Positions 15,254 to 23,969 of a stretch of 36,624 nt of DNA are shown here, piece after piece. Each line of letters begins with the position of its first letter. The first letter of the stretch is position 1. A program made the translations under genes and the position numbers. The notes beneath the pieces were generated by a model that was not told the DNA's origin, did not search any database, and saw nothing but the letters and a program-made list of their open reading frames with translations. The stretch is from an uncultured Clostridia bacterium (GTDB lineage: Bacteria; Bacillota; Clostridia; HGM11514), in NCBI GenBank assembly GCA_934464705.1, contig CAKSKB010000023.1:1-36624 (forward strand), written 5' to 3'.

Positions 15254-15271
15254 TGCTACACGATATTTTGA

Positions 15272-15300
15272 ATTATATCAGATTTTTTTCAATTTGTCAA
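15272..15300 (-). promoter_or_regulatory. Sigma-A promoter for the MATE gene
   Basis: Perfect TTGACA (15300-15295), 17-nt spacer, perfect TATAAT (15277-15272) on the minus strand. Divergent from the hydrolase promoter at 15332. Confidence 0.85.
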
Positions 15301-15331
15301 TAAACGAATTTTTAAAAATTTTAAATAAATG

Positions 15332-15360
15332 TTGAAAATTTATTTCTTATATGATATACT
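15332..15360 (+). promoter_or_regulatory. Sigma-A promoter for the 15391 operon
   Basis: TTGAAA (15332-15337), 17-nt spacer, TATACT (15355-15360), 30 nt before the start codon. Confidence 0.75.
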
Positions 15361-15390
15361 TTAATTATTATTGAATAAGGAGTGGTCTAT

Positions 15391-16566
15391 GTGGATTTTC
15401 AGCCGCTGAAGGATTTTATGAACAGGCTTACGGATTGGAGAATTCCGGGGAACACCGCGAGGGTTTTTATTGATAATAAGGAAGTGTTCCGGTATAACTC
15501 CGGCTTTTCAGATGTTGAGAATAATATAAAAATGACGGATTACCGTATGTTTTTTATTTATTCGTGCTCAAAAATAGCTACGGTAACCACCGCTATGCAG
15601 CTTTACGAAAAGGGCATTTTTCTGCTTGATGACCCGATTTACGAATATCTTCCGGAGTGGCGTGATGTCAAAGTGTCGGAAAACGGCAAAACGGTTGACG
15701 CCGAAAGACCGGTAACCTTCCGCCATCTTCTTACAATGACGGCAGGGCTTTCCTACGAAAAAGGCGAAGGCTTCATGGAAAAGCTCGATAAAATTTCCGG
15801 CGGAAAAATGGACAACCGCAGTTTTGCGAAATTGCTTGCGGAGCGTCCGCTTTCGTTTCAGCCCGGAACTCACTGGCAATACAGTTTCTGCCATGACCTT
15901 CTTTCCGCAGTGATTGAAGAAATAACCGGCATGAAGTTCAGAGACTATGTTAAAAAGAATATCTTTGAACCCCTCGGAATGACCCAGAGTTTCTATCATC
16001 TCACGCCCGAAATCGAAAGCCGCCTTGCGGTTCAGTATAATTTCGTTGATGATACCAATGAAACAGACATAGTTAAACTTCAGCAAACCGACCGCTCGGC
16101 AATCGGCGGACATACCGAAATACTGGGCAATGTAAATTCGCACATTCTCGGGCCGGAGTTCGACAGCGGCGGAGCAGGAATAATCACAACCGCTGACGAT
16201 TACATAAAGCTTGCGTCAGCGCTTGCAAACGGAGGACTCGGCGCAAACGGCGCAAGAATACTGTCCTCCGAGGCGGTTGAACTCATGAAACAGAATCAGC
16301 TTAGCGGCGAACTTATGAAGGACCTCGCATGGCCGCAGCTTAGGGGCTACGGATACGGGCTCGGCGTAAGAACTATGATTGACAGGGCGAAGGGCGGTTC
16401 ACTTTCACCGATAGGAGAATTCGGCTGGGGCGGCGCTGCCGGAGCAACGGTTCTTTGCGATACGGACAGACGCCTTGCGCTCTTCTACACGCACCATATG
16501 TGCAATCCGCAGGAAACATACTATCAGCCGCGGCTCCGAAATGTGCTGTATTCCTGCCTTGACTGA
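15391..16566 (+). CDS. Serine beta-lactamase-fold hydrolase (class C-like esterase)
   Basis: 391 residues of the beta-lactamase/penicillin-binding fold. The nucleophile motif SxxK is SCSK in FFIYSCSKIATVTT. The second motif is YSF (WQYSFCHDLL) where most members have YxN. The third is GWGGAAG near the C-terminus, as in EstB-type esterases rather than true beta-lactamases. No signal peptide, so probably cytoplasmic; it likely cleaves an ester, amide or small peptide. The start is GTG at 15391, with AAGGAG at 15377-15382 giving an 8-nt gap; an in-frame GTG at 15382 overlaps that ribosome binding site. First gene of a four-gene run; trmO begins 2 nt after its stop. Confidence 0.85.
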   Translation: MDFQPLKDFMNRLTDWRIPGNTARVFIDNKEVFRYNSGFSDVENNIKMTDYRMFFIYSCSKIATVTTAMQLYEKGIFLLDDPIYEYLPEWRDVKVSENGKTVDAERPVTFRHLLTMTAGLSYEKGEGFMEKLDKISGGKMDNRSFAKLLAERPLSFQPGTHWQYSFCHDLLSAVIEEITGMKFRDYVKKNIFEPLGMTQSFYHLTPEIESRLAVQYNFVDDTNETDIVKLQQTDRSAIGGHTEILGNVNSHILGPEFDSGGAGIITTADDYIKLASALANGGLGANGARILSSEAVELMKQNQLSGELMKDLAWPQLRGYGYGLGVRTMIDRAKGGSLSPIGEFGWGGAAGATVLCDTDRRLALFYTHHMCNPQETYYQPRLRNVLYSCLD

Positions 16567-16568
16567 TT

Positions 16569-17231
16569 ATGAACATTAAACCGATTGCAACAATTAAAAA
16601 TGACCTTCCCGAGAAATTCGGGGTGCCGAAGCAGAGCGGACTTGCCGCAAGTTTCAAATCGAAAATCGTGTTTGAACGGGAATTTGCAGATCACGAAGCT
16701 TTCCGCGGGCTTGAAGAATTTTCACACATATGGGTGATATGGGGTTTCTCCGAAACGGGCGGAAAATGGTCGCCGACGGTAAGACCTCCGAGGCTCGGCG
16801 GAAACACAAGAATGGGCGTTTTTGCTACCCGTTCGCCGTTTCGGCCGAACGGTCTCGGGCTTTCATCTGTCAGGCTCGAAAAAGTGGAATTTACCGAAAA
16901 CGGCGGCTGCGAACTGACGGTTTCCGGGGCGGACATGAAAAGCGGAACACCGGTTTACGACATAAAGCCGTATCTTGCGGAGTTTGACAGCCACCCTGAT
17001 GCTTTCTCGGGCTTTGCGTCGGGCGAAACACCGAGGCTCATGGTGACAGACGAAAACGGCTGTACCGATGTTTTTTCGCCGGAAAGGCGCAAAGCGCTTT
17101 TTGAACTTTTATCGCTTGAAATCCGTCCGCAGTACCACGAAGACGGAAAAACATACAGGCTTTCGTTTGCGGATAAAACCGTTTCGTTCCGCATTATCGG
17201 CGAAACCGCAGAGATTCTTGAAATCAAATAA
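16569..17231 (+). CDS. trmO: tRNA (N6-threonylcarbamoyladenosine37-N6)-methyltransferase TrmO
   Basis: 220 residues of the TsaA/TrmO (UPF0066) family, which methylates t6A37 in certain tRNAs with SAM. The signature RPPRLGGNTRMGVFATRSPF followed by RPNGLGLSS is present, with FSHIWVIWGF upstream and a C-terminal extension. It starts 2 nt after the hydrolase stop and ends 16 nt before the CLC gene. The link to its neighbours is not obvious. Confidence 0.9.
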   Translation: MNIKPIATIKNDLPEKFGVPKQSGLAASFKSKIVFEREFADHEAFRGLEEFSHIWVIWGFSETGGKWSPTVRPPRLGGNTRMGVFATRSPFRPNGLGLSSVRLEKVEFTENGGCELTVSGADMKSGTPVYDIKPYLAEFDSHPDAFSGFASGETPRLMVTDENGCTDVFSPERRKALFELLSLEIRPQYHEDGKTYRLSFADKTVSFRIIGETAEILEIK

Positions 17232-17247
17232 CACAGGTGAAATCAAC

Positions 17248-18492
17248 TTGAACAGAATTAAAAAAATACTTAAAACTTACGGAAAATCGTTCGTAAAATG
17301 GGTGCTGATTGCGGCAGCGGTCGGTGCGGTATCGGGCGTTGTAGGTGCGCTTTTTCATAAGGCGATTGCCTTCGCAACGCAAACAAGAGAGGGAAACCCC
17401 CGTCTGATATTCTTTCTGCCGCTTGCCGGAATTGTCATTATCGCGATGTACCGCCTTTCAAAGCAAAACCTTTCGACAAACACCGTAATCGACTGCATAA
17501 GGTCAAAACAGGCGGCGTCAAATCTGCTCGTTCCCTTTATATTTATAGGGGCGTTTTTAACGCATCTTTTCGGCGGCTCCGCCGGAAGAGAGGGCGCAGC
17601 GCTGCAAATAGGCGGCGGAATAGGTTCTGCTGCCGGAAGGCTTTTAAAACTCAGAAAAGAAAGCATGGGCACGATAATAATGTGCGGAATGAGCGGTGCG
17701 TTTTCCGCCATTTTCACAACTCCGGTAACGGCGGCGGTGTTTTCGATGGAGGTTGTATCCGTCGGGCACATCAGGTACTTCCGTTTTCTGCCGTGTATGC
17801 TTTCATCTGCGGTAGCGTTTGAAATAACAAGGCTTATGGGCAACGCTCCGCTCTTTTACCACATAAGCGGAATCCCCGGCCCAAGCGCCGCAGAAATGGC
17901 AAGAGTTGTGCTTTTTTCCCTTGCCGCCGCAGCAATATCAATCATATTCTGCATATCTTTGCATATGGCGGAAAAGGGGTTTAAAAAATACATTAAAAAT
18001 CCGTATATTATTTCGGCTCTCGGCGGAGCGGTTATCGTTTTGCTTACGCTTTCGGTCGGCACAACCGACTACAACGGCGCCGGCATGAACATCGTGGAAT
18101 CCGCCCTGAGCGGCTCATCAGCACCTTATTCCGCATTTGCGCTCAAGCTTATATTCACCGCCGTTACGGTCGGCTCGGGATTTAAGGGCGGCGAAATTGT
18201 ACCGGCATTTTTTGTCGGAACGACCTTCGGCTGCGCCTTCGGTGCTTTTTTCGGGCTTGACCCTTCTTTCGCGGCGGCGCTCGGGCTTTTGTGTATGTTC
18301 TGCGGAATCTCAAACTGCCCGTTCGCAACCCTCATAATGGGCGTTGAACTGTTCGGTTCGAGCGGAATAATGTACTACGCACTCTCCTGCGCGGTATGCT
18401 TTGTTATGTCGGGTCCTTACGGACTTTACAGCAGTCAGAAACTTGTATATTCAAAATACAGTTCTGACGAAATAGACAGATTTTCAATTTAA
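17248..18492 (+). CDS. CLC-family anion channel/antiporter, possibly fluoride type
   Basis: 414-residue membrane protein with about ten hydrophobic segments. The CLC gating motif reads GGSAGREGAALQIG; in chloride CLCs this is GREGP, and the P is replaced here. The late motif reads GFKGGEIVPAFFVG. The STNTVIDCIR region sits where GSGIP is found in chloride CLCs. GGSAGREG and GFKGGE resemble the CLC-F fluoride/proton antiporters, so fluoride export is likely but not proven. No fluoride riboswitch was seen upstream. The start is TTG at 17248 with AGGTGA 7 nt before it; the longer frame upstream overlaps trmO. Confidence 0.85.
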   Translation: MNRIKKILKTYGKSFVKWVLIAAAVGAVSGVVGALFHKAIAFATQTREGNPRLIFFLPLAGIVIIAMYRLSKQNLSTNTVIDCIRSKQAASNLLVPFIFIGAFLTHLFGGSAGREGAALQIGGGIGSAAGRLLKLRKESMGTIIMCGMSGAFSAIFTTPVTAAVFSMEVVSVGHIRYFRFLPCMLSSAVAFEITRLMGNAPLFYHISGIPGPSAAEMARVVLFSLAAAAISIIFCISLHMAEKGFKKYIKNPYIISALGGAVIVLLTLSVGTTDYNGAGMNIVESALSGSSAPYSAFALKLIFTAVTVGSGFKGGEIVPAFFVGTTFGCAFGAFFGLDPSFAAALGLLCMFCGISNCPFATLIMGVELFGSSGIMYYALSCAVCFVMSGPYGLYSSQKLVYSKYSSDEIDRFSI

Positions 18493-18510
18493 ATAAAAGG
18501 AGAAAACGGC

Positions 18511-20217
18511 ATGAAAAAAATCACATTCGGAACCCCCGAAAAATTTGTTCCCACGCATTTTTCCAAAACCCTCAACTACACTGAAACCGACATATCCTAC
18601 GATGTGTCAAGAATCAAATTCAAAGAAACCGCAAGGGGCTGCCTTCTGGAACTTCCTCTGCAGTTTGAAGAACAGATTTACGGCGGAGGTCTGCAGCTTA
18701 AGGGCTTCAATCATAAAAATCACAAGCTGAAATTAAGAGTTAATTCCGACCCCGTTGCAAACACGGGCGACAGCCACGCTCCGGTGCCGTTTTTCATTTC
18801 GACCGGCGGCTACGGAATTTTTGTAGACTCCGCAAGATATATCGATGTTTTCTTCGGAATAAGCCATAACTGCAACCGTGAGCCTCACCCCGACAATACC
18901 GTTATCGCAACGGCGGAGGACCTTTACAACAAGGTGGGGCTTAAAGAGGAAACGGTTATGACAATCGATATTCCCGTTGCAAAGGGCGTTGACCTTTACA
19001 TATTTGAAGGCAAAAACATAACCGATATTGTATCGCAGTACAATATGTTTTCGGGCGGCGGCTGTGAGGTTCCCGATTGGGGACTCGGCGTTTTTTACCG
19101 CTGCTATGCAAAAAACACCGGCGATGATGTTATGAAAACAGCTGACTATTTCAGAGAAAACGACATTCCCTGCGATGTAATCGGTCTTGAACCGGGCTGG
19201 CATACAAATTCGTACTCCTGCTCGTATCTTTGGGACACCGAGAGATTTCCCAATTACAAGGAGGTTATCGCCCATCTCAAAGAGAAGGATTTCCATATCA
19301 ATCTCTGGGAGCACGCATTTGTAAACGCCGCTGCGCCGTTTTATCGGGAAATGAGAAAATACTCCGGCGATATTGAAGTCTGGAAGGGTCTTATCCCCGA
19401 CTTTTCGACCGAGGGTGCAAGAAAACTCTTTGCAGGTCACCACAGGGATTATCTCATAGATGAAGGAATTGACGGCTTCAAGCTTGACGAATGTGACAAC
19501 TCGGAATATGTTCACGACTGGAGCTTCCCCGACTGCACCGAGTTCCCCTCCGGTATGGACGGCGAGCAGTATCACACTATGTTCGGCGTGCTTTATATGC
19601 AGACGATTCTCGAGGCTCTCGGAGAAACCAAAACCCTGTCCGAGGTAAGAAGTGCCGGAGCACTTTCGGCGCCGTATCCGTTTGCGCTTTACAGCGACCT
19701 TTACGACCACAAAGATTTCATAAGAGGCGTTGTCAACTCCGGATTTTCGGGAATACTCTGGTGCCCGGAGGTTCGCCATGCAAAATCAGAAAAGGATCTT
19801 ATAAGAAGAATACAGACGGTTGTTTTTTCCGCACAGTGCCTTATAAATGCATGGTACTGCGTTGAAGCACCGTGGATAAAATGGGGCTGCGAGGACAAGG
19901 TTCGTGAACTTCTCAAAGTAAGAAAGACGCTTGTTCCGATGCTGAAAACCGCTTTTGAAGAATACAGAAAGACAGGCAAAGCGCCTGTCCGTGCGCTTGT
20001 TTCGGACTACACAGGCGACCCCGAAACCTACGGCATAGACAACCAGTACATTTTCTGCGACAAACTTATCGTTGCGCCGATGACCGAAGCTGACGGCGAC
20101 TGCAGAAAGGTTTATCTCCCCGAAGGAAAATGGGTTGATTTCTGGACCAAAAAGCCCGTGAATTCCGGCTGGTTTGAGGTTAATACCGAAAATATCCCGG
20201 TTTTCGAGAAAATGTGA
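18511..20217 (+). CDS. Glycoside hydrolase family 31 (alpha-glycosidase-like)
   Basis: 568 residues. An N-terminal beta-sandwich (to ~185) leads into a TIM barrel with GH31 landmarks: PDWGLGVFYRCYA, DVIGLEPGW and GIDGFKLDECDN, where Asp326 is the likely nucleophile; Asp396 (FALYSDLYDHKDF) is a candidate acid/base. No signal peptide, so it probably acts on imported oligosaccharides; linkage is unknown. The protein stops at NTENIPVFEKM, where GH31 enzymes usually continue into further beta domains, so the C-terminus is short. A GGAGAA element precedes the ATG. Last gene of the 15391 run, 18 nt after the CLC gene. Confidence 0.88.
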   Translation: MKKITFGTPEKFVPTHFSKTLNYTETDISYDVSRIKFKETARGCLLELPLQFEEQIYGGGLQLKGFNHKNHKLKLRVNSDPVANTGDSHAPVPFFISTGGYGIFVDSARYIDVFFGISHNCNREPHPDNTVIATAEDLYNKVGLKEETVMTIDIPVAKGVDLYIFEGKNITDIVSQYNMFSGGGCEVPDWGLGVFYRCYAKNTGDDVMKTADYFRENDIPCDVIGLEPGWHTNSYSCSYLWDTERFPNYKEVIAHLKEKDFHINLWEHAFVNAAAPFYREMRKYSGDIEVWKGLIPDFSTEGARKLFAGHHRDYLIDEGIDGFKLDECDNSEYVHDWSFPDCTEFPSGMDGEQYHTMFGVLYMQTILEALGETKTLSEVRSAGALSAPYPFALYSDLYDHKDFIRGVVNSGFSGILWCPEVRHAKSEKDLIRRIQTVVFSAQCLINAWYCVEAPWIKWGCEDKVRELLKVRKTLVPMLKTAFEEYRKTGKAPVRALVSDYTGDPETYGIDNQYIFCDKLIVAPMTEADGDCRKVYLPEGKWVDFWTKKPVNSGWFEVNTENIPVFEKM

Positions 20218-20226
20218 GAAAAATGC

Positions 20227-20256
20227 TTGACAACAATAATGCTTTTGTGATAATAT
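20227..20256 (+). promoter_or_regulatory. Promoter for the zinc-ribbon membrane protein
   Basis: TTGACA (20227-20232), 18-nt spacer, TAATAT (20251-20256), ~60 nt before the start codon. Confidence 0.65.
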
Positions 20257-20318
20257 ATATTTAAAGCTTGCGGTCTTTTGGCTCAAGTTAAAAAATATTT
20301 ATGAAAGGGCGGATAAAC

Positions 20319-20762
20319 ATGTTTTGCGGAAAATGCGGAAAACAAAATGAAGACGGTGCAACCTTCTGCGCAGAGTGCGGAAATCCTTTAACACCGGAAA
20401 ATAATCAGCCTGCCGAACAGGTTCAGGCTCCTCAGCCTAACGGCAACCCGGATGATGGAAAGGCGTTTTCGATTACGGCTTTGGTACTCGGTATAGTATC
20501 GGTTGTATTCTTATGGTTCTTCGGCGTTATCAGTATTCTTTTCATTGCCACCGGTGTGCTGGGCATAATTTTAGGATACGTAGGGAGAAAAAAATCCATT
20601 GCTTGCTACGGAAAGGCTTCAGGCATGGCAACAGCCGGATTTGTACTTAGCATAGTAGCTACTTCAATTGCAATAGTTTATGTTGCAAGCTGTGTTGCTT
20701 GTGCGGGATGTATTGCAGGGAGTGTTCCCGGTGCTTTGAAAGGTCTTGAAGACTTTACTTAA
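20319..20762 (+). CDS. Zinc-ribbon membrane protein (DUF4190-like)
   Basis: 147 residues. A rubredoxin-like zinc ribbon at the N-terminus (Cys3, Cys6, Cys17, Cys20: CGKC and CAEC) is followed by a Pro/Gln/Asn linker. Two long hydrophobic segments come next (ALVLGIVSVVFLWFFGVISI with GVLGIILGYVG, and GFVLSIVATSIAIVYV). The layout is typical of small Firmicutes membrane proteins of unknown role. The start at 20319 is preceded by AAAGGGCGG; an in-frame ATG 18 nt earlier has no ribosome binding site. Confidence 0.8.
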   Translation: MFCGKCGKQNEDGATFCAECGNPLTPENNQPAEQVQAPQPNGNPDDGKAFSITALVLGIVSVVFLWFFGVISILFIATGVLGIILGYVGRKKSIACYGKASGMATAGFVLSIVATSIAIVYVASCVACAGCIAGSVPGALKGLEDFT

Positions 20763-20769
20763 TTTTTGA

Positions 20770-20816
20770 ACATAAGCCAAAGCCTTTTGTGTTTTACAAA
20801 AGGCTTTTATGTTTTT
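20770..20816 (+). terminator. Intrinsic terminator after the zinc-ribbon gene
   Basis: AAAGCCTTTTGT (20779-20790) and ACAAAAGGCTTT (20796-20807), extended by ACATAA/TTATGT, then a T run. It ends only a few bases before the lgt-like ribosome binding site. Confidence 0.85.
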
Positions 20817-20829
20817 ACAGGAGAATTTT

Positions 20830-21633
20830 ATGTTACCGCAAATTGAATTTTTCGGAAGAATTATCAGTGTATACGGGCTGATGGCGCTTGTCGGCGGCTT
20901 GGTTTCCGGTACGGTTTTTTGCAGGCTTATAAAAAAAAGAGGACTTGATGATAATCCGGCGATTGCGTTTTTGCTTTTTGTTGTTTTGGGTGTGATTTTG
21001 GGCAGTCATATACTGTTCGGGATTGTAAACTTCGACAGAATAATATTGATTTTTAATTCCGGCAGCTTTGCCGAATTTAAAACGTCTTTTGCCGAGGCTT
21101 TCGGAGGTTCGGTTTTTTACGGAGGACTGCTCGGAGGGATAGCGGCAGGTCTTATAACAATTCGGGTTATGAAGCTGGACAAGGTCATTTACGCCGACTG
21201 CATTGCGGCCGTTATTCCGCTGTTTCATTTTTTTGCAAGAATCGGATGTTTTTTTGCGGGATGCTGCTACGGTATACCGTCAAAATTCGGCTTTATCACA
21301 ACAACTAACAATTTTATCCCGGGGTTAAACGGGGTCAGAAGATTTCCGGTGCAGCTTTTGGAGGCGGCGTTTAATCTGATAATATTTATTATATTGTTTA
21401 TGCTCCTTCAAAGGGCGCAAAACAAAATCAGAGGAAAACTTTTGTTTATATATTTGTTACTGTATTCGGCAGTCAGATTCGGTGATGAGTTTTTGAGAGG
21501 CGATGCTTACAGAGGGTATTTTTTCGGTTTGTCGGTTTCGCAGATTATAAGTATTGTTCTGTTTGCGGTTTCAGTTATATTTTTGACGCTTGACAACACA
21601 CGGAAAAGGCATAAAAGTATCGGCCGAAAGTAA
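20830..21633 (+). CDS. lgt: Prolipoprotein diacylglyceryl transferase (Lgt-like)
   Basis: Membrane enzyme that attaches diacylglycerol from phosphatidylglycerol to the lipobox Cys of prolipoproteins. 267 residues, seven or so hydrophobic segments. Family features: GGSVFYGGLLGGIAAG, the Arg loop HFFARIGCFFAGCCYG, FPVQLLEAAFNL, and the late Arg motif RFGDEFLRGD. The GCFFAGCCYG form is common in clostridial Lgt-like paralogues, so it may be a second copy with special substrates. The start at 20830 has CAGGAG 6 nt upstream; the frame begins seven codons earlier inside the preceding terminator. Confidence 0.82.
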   Translation: MLPQIEFFGRIISVYGLMALVGGLVSGTVFCRLIKKRGLDDNPAIAFLLFVVLGVILGSHILFGIVNFDRIILIFNSGSFAEFKTSFAEAFGGSVFYGGLLGGIAAGLITIRVMKLDKVIYADCIAAVIPLFHFFARIGCFFAGCCYGIPSKFGFITTTNNFIPGLNGVRRFPVQLLEAAFNLIIFIILFMLLQRAQNKIRGKLLFIYLLLYSAVRFGDEFLRGDAYRGYFFGLSVSQIISIVLFAVSVIFLTLDNTRKRHKSIGRK

Positions 21634-21660
21634 TTATATCAAGAAAAAGGAGTTGATTTT

Positions 21661-23148
21661 ATGAAAAAAACGGCAATAATTATTGCGGCGGCGCTTATGC
21701 TCCAAAGCATAACGGTGTTTGCGGCACCGTTTTCCGATGTTGAAGACGCCTACTGGGCGGCGGATGTAATCGAACAGATGAAAACAGAGAAAATTCTCGA
21801 CGGCTATGAGGACGGCTCCTTCCGCCCCGAAAACAGTCTGACACGTGCGGAATGTGCAAAAATTCTTTCGTGCATCGCAAAGCTTCCCGAGGGAAACGCT
21901 TCATATAAAGATGTAGCAAAAGACGCATGGTATTACGACTATGTATCAGCCGGCGGAAAATATTTTGACGCAGGCGAAAACTTTGAGCCCGACAAAAAAA
22001 TAACCCGCGAGGAATTTGCGACCGCAACCGCAAAAGTCTTAGGGCTTTCGGAGAGCGAAAAGGCTTTGGAATTTTCGGATGCGGGCAAAATCACAAACAA
22101 AGGAATGGTTGCGGCGGCGGTTGAAAGCGGATTTATTTCGGGATTTGATGACAATACGTTCAGACCGAACGACCCCCTCACCCGTGCGCAGTGCTGCTCA
22201 ATGCTTGCAAGGGCGTTTAAGCCTGCGGACGATGACAGCAAGCCCGACGATGTAAAATCCGAATGGAAGATTACCAAGCTCTCAAATACAAAGTTTGAGA
22301 ACTTCTCTCACAATGTAATCGCCGATGAAAAAGGTAAAATAATACTTATAGAGAAGGACGAAAACGAGATTCTTTTTGAAATTAACCTTCCCGAGGGCGA
22401 AACTCAAAAGGAAACCATGCTCGAATTAAGAAAGTTTCTTCTTCGCAAAGCTGAACAGAATAATCAGACCGGGTATACCGACTTCACGCCTCTGCAGCTT
22501 ATTTACGATGAGTACACCTCAAAAACGCTGCTTTTCGGAAAATTCGGCAAATACACCGATGAAAACGGAAACACCACCGATGTTGAAAAATATGTAACGC
22601 TTGATTTCACAATAAGGATAGAAAAATACACCGAATTTGACGACAGCATGATAAAAGACGAAAAGGCGAAGGATGAACCGGCGCTCCTTGCTATGTTCAA
22701 GGATAAATATGCAGTTGTGTCGGACGGCTATCATACAATTTATCGTTTTAAAAACGACGACGGAAGCCGTCAGGGCGAAATGTTTGACGGTAAGGACGAT
22801 GCAATAATCACCTCGTTTGCCGACGGCGATTTTCTGTACTTTATCACAGACAGCATGAAACTCGAAAAGTATGACATGTATAACCGCAGTTTTGAAGGCG
22901 AAACCAAGAACCTCGATGCCGACCTCTGCGGTATGCGCGGCGGAAAGTTCTGGCTCTGGAACAGGGAAAAAGGTGAAATTTCAACCATGACCCCCTCCGG
23001 CAAAACGGAAACCGTATACAAAAATGTTACGATTCCCGAGGACTGCGGCATAAATACCGACAGGCTTGACAAGTATATGTTAGTGATAAATGACGGTAAG
23101 TTCCTGCTTTATGACGGCACTTCTTTGTACATTATGGAAAAAATCTGA
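21661..23148 (+). CDS. Secreted SLH-domain protein
   Basis: 495 residues with a signal peptide (MKKTAIIIAAALMLQSITVFA, cleavage near Ala21-Ala22). Three S-layer homology repeats follow: ~24-72 (FSDVEDAYWAADVI with LTRAECAKIL), ~82-126 (YKDVAKDAWYYDYV with ITREEFATA), and ~138-184 (FSDAGKITNKGM with LTRAQCCSML). SLH repeats bind pyruvylated cell-wall polymer and hold the protein on the surface. The C-terminal ~300 residues, rich in Asp, Lys and Tyr, end with short beta-type repeats (FADGDFLYFITD, GKFLLYDGTSLYIM) like a small propeller; function unknown. AAAGGAG precedes the ATG, 27 nt after the lgt-like gene. Confidence 0.88.
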   Translation: MKKTAIIIAAALMLQSITVFAAPFSDVEDAYWAADVIEQMKTEKILDGYEDGSFRPENSLTRAECAKILSCIAKLPEGNASYKDVAKDAWYYDYVSAGGKYFDAGENFEPDKKITREEFATATAKVLGLSESEKALEFSDAGKITNKGMVAAAVESGFISGFDDNTFRPNDPLTRAQCCSMLARAFKPADDDSKPDDVKSEWKITKLSNTKFENFSHNVIADEKGKIILIEKDENEILFEINLPEGETQKETMLELRKFLLRKAEQNNQTGYTDFTPLQLIYDEYTSKTLLFGKFGKYTDENGNTTDVEKYVTLDFTIRIEKYTEFDDSMIKDEKAKDEPALLAMFKDKYAVVSDGYHTIYRFKNDDGSRQGEMFDGKDDAIITSFADGDFLYFITDSMKLEKYDMYNRSFEGETKNLDADLCGMRGGKFWLWNREKGEISTMTPSGKTETVYKNVTIPEDCGINTDRLDKYMLVINDGKFLLYDGTSLYIMEKI

Positions 23149-23176
23149 TTTATCGCCCCGTTTTGCAAAAAAACAC

Positions 23177-23205
23177 TTGACAAATCGGGTTGTCCGATGT
23201 AAAAT
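23177..23205 (+). promoter_or_regulatory. Sigma-A promoter for the translation cluster
   Basis: TTGACA (23177-23182), 17-nt spacer, TAAAAT (23200-23205), ~50 nt before the L7Ae-like gene. Confidence 0.8.
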
Positions 23206-23256
23206 AATAGAGTATGTATTTGTATTCGTGTAAAAAGGTACAGAGGACAGACAAAA

Positions 23257-23499
23257 ATGCTTGATAATTTGAAACATGTTAATAAAGTCGTGGGAGTGAA
23301 GCAGTCGGAAAAAGCGATTTCTGCCGATGAGGCGGATTATGTCTATATAGCAGCCGACGCTCACGAACGGGTTACCGAGCCTATCCGCCGCCTTTGCGCC
23401 GAGCATGGCACGGAAATCATCACGGCAGAATCCATGGCACGCCTCGGCTCCGCCTGCGGAATAGATGTCGGCGCGGCGGTCGTTGCGGTATTAAAATAG
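23257..23499 (+). CDS. rplGB: L7Ae-family ribosome-associated protein (YbxF/RplGB-like)
   Basis: 80-residue member of the L7Ae/L30e/S12e RNA-binding family, which recognises kink-turn RNA. Typical core: VVGVKQSEKAI, ADYVYIAADA, a middle region rich in charged residues, then LGSACGIDVGAAVVAVL. In Bacilli and Clostridia this gene (ybxF) sits just before rpsL, as here, 53 nt upstream, which supports the assignment. It has its own promoter and is likely the first gene of the str-type operon in this genome. Confidence 0.88.
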   Translation: MLDNLKHVNKVVGVKQSEKAISADEADYVYIAADAHERVTEPIRRLCAEHGTEIITAESMARLGSACGIDVGAAVVAVLK

Positions 23500-23552
23500 T
23501 TTATTTCGCAATTTTTGCGTAATAATATATTCTATATATAGGAGGTGAAAGA

Positions 23553-23969
23553 ATGCCTACTTTTAACCAGCTTGTAAGAAAGGGCAGACAGACTTCTGTA
23601 AAGAAATCAACAGCCCCGGCTTTGCTGAGAGGTTTTAACATCCTCAAAAAGAAACCCACAAATCAGAGTTCTCCTCAAAAGCGTGGCGTTTGTACTTCTG
23701 TTAAGACCATGACTCCTAAAAAGCCTAACTCGGCTCTTCGTAAGATGGCCAGAGTAAGACTGACCAACGGTGTTGAAGTTTCTTCATACATTCCCGGTAT
23801 CGGTCATAACCTTCAGGAGCATAGCGTCGTTTTAATCAGGGGCGGCAGAGTTAAGGACCTTCCTGGTGTGCGTTATCATATCATCAGAGGTACGCTTGAT
23901 ACCGCAGGTGTTGCTAACAGAAACCAGTCCAGATCCAAGTATGGTGCAAAGAAACCTAAGAGCAAGTAA
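23553..23969 (+). CDS. rpsL: 30S ribosomal protein S12
   Basis: 138 residues, the usual length for S12. MPTFNQLVRKGRQ, SSPQKRGVCT, the decoding-site loop TMTPKKPNSALRKMARVRL, and GIGHNLQEHSVVLIRGGRVK are all present. The Lys of PKKPNS and the Lys of GRVKDLPG, the sites of streptomycin resistance changes, have their wild-type residues. GGAGGTG lies upstream of the ATG. Confidence 0.98.
   Translation: MPTFNQLVRKGRQTSVKKSTAPALLRGFNILKKKPTNQSSPQKRGVCTSVKTMTPKKPNSALRKMARVRLTNGVEVSSYIPGIGHNLQEHSVVLIRGGRVKDLPGVRYHIIRGTLDTAGVANRNQSRSKYGAKKPKSK

Noticed and set aside
18733..19779. 348-codon open frame on the minus strand
   Set aside because: It lies wholly antisense to the GH31 gene, has no recognisable domain or ribosome binding site, and follows from the codon bias of the real gene.
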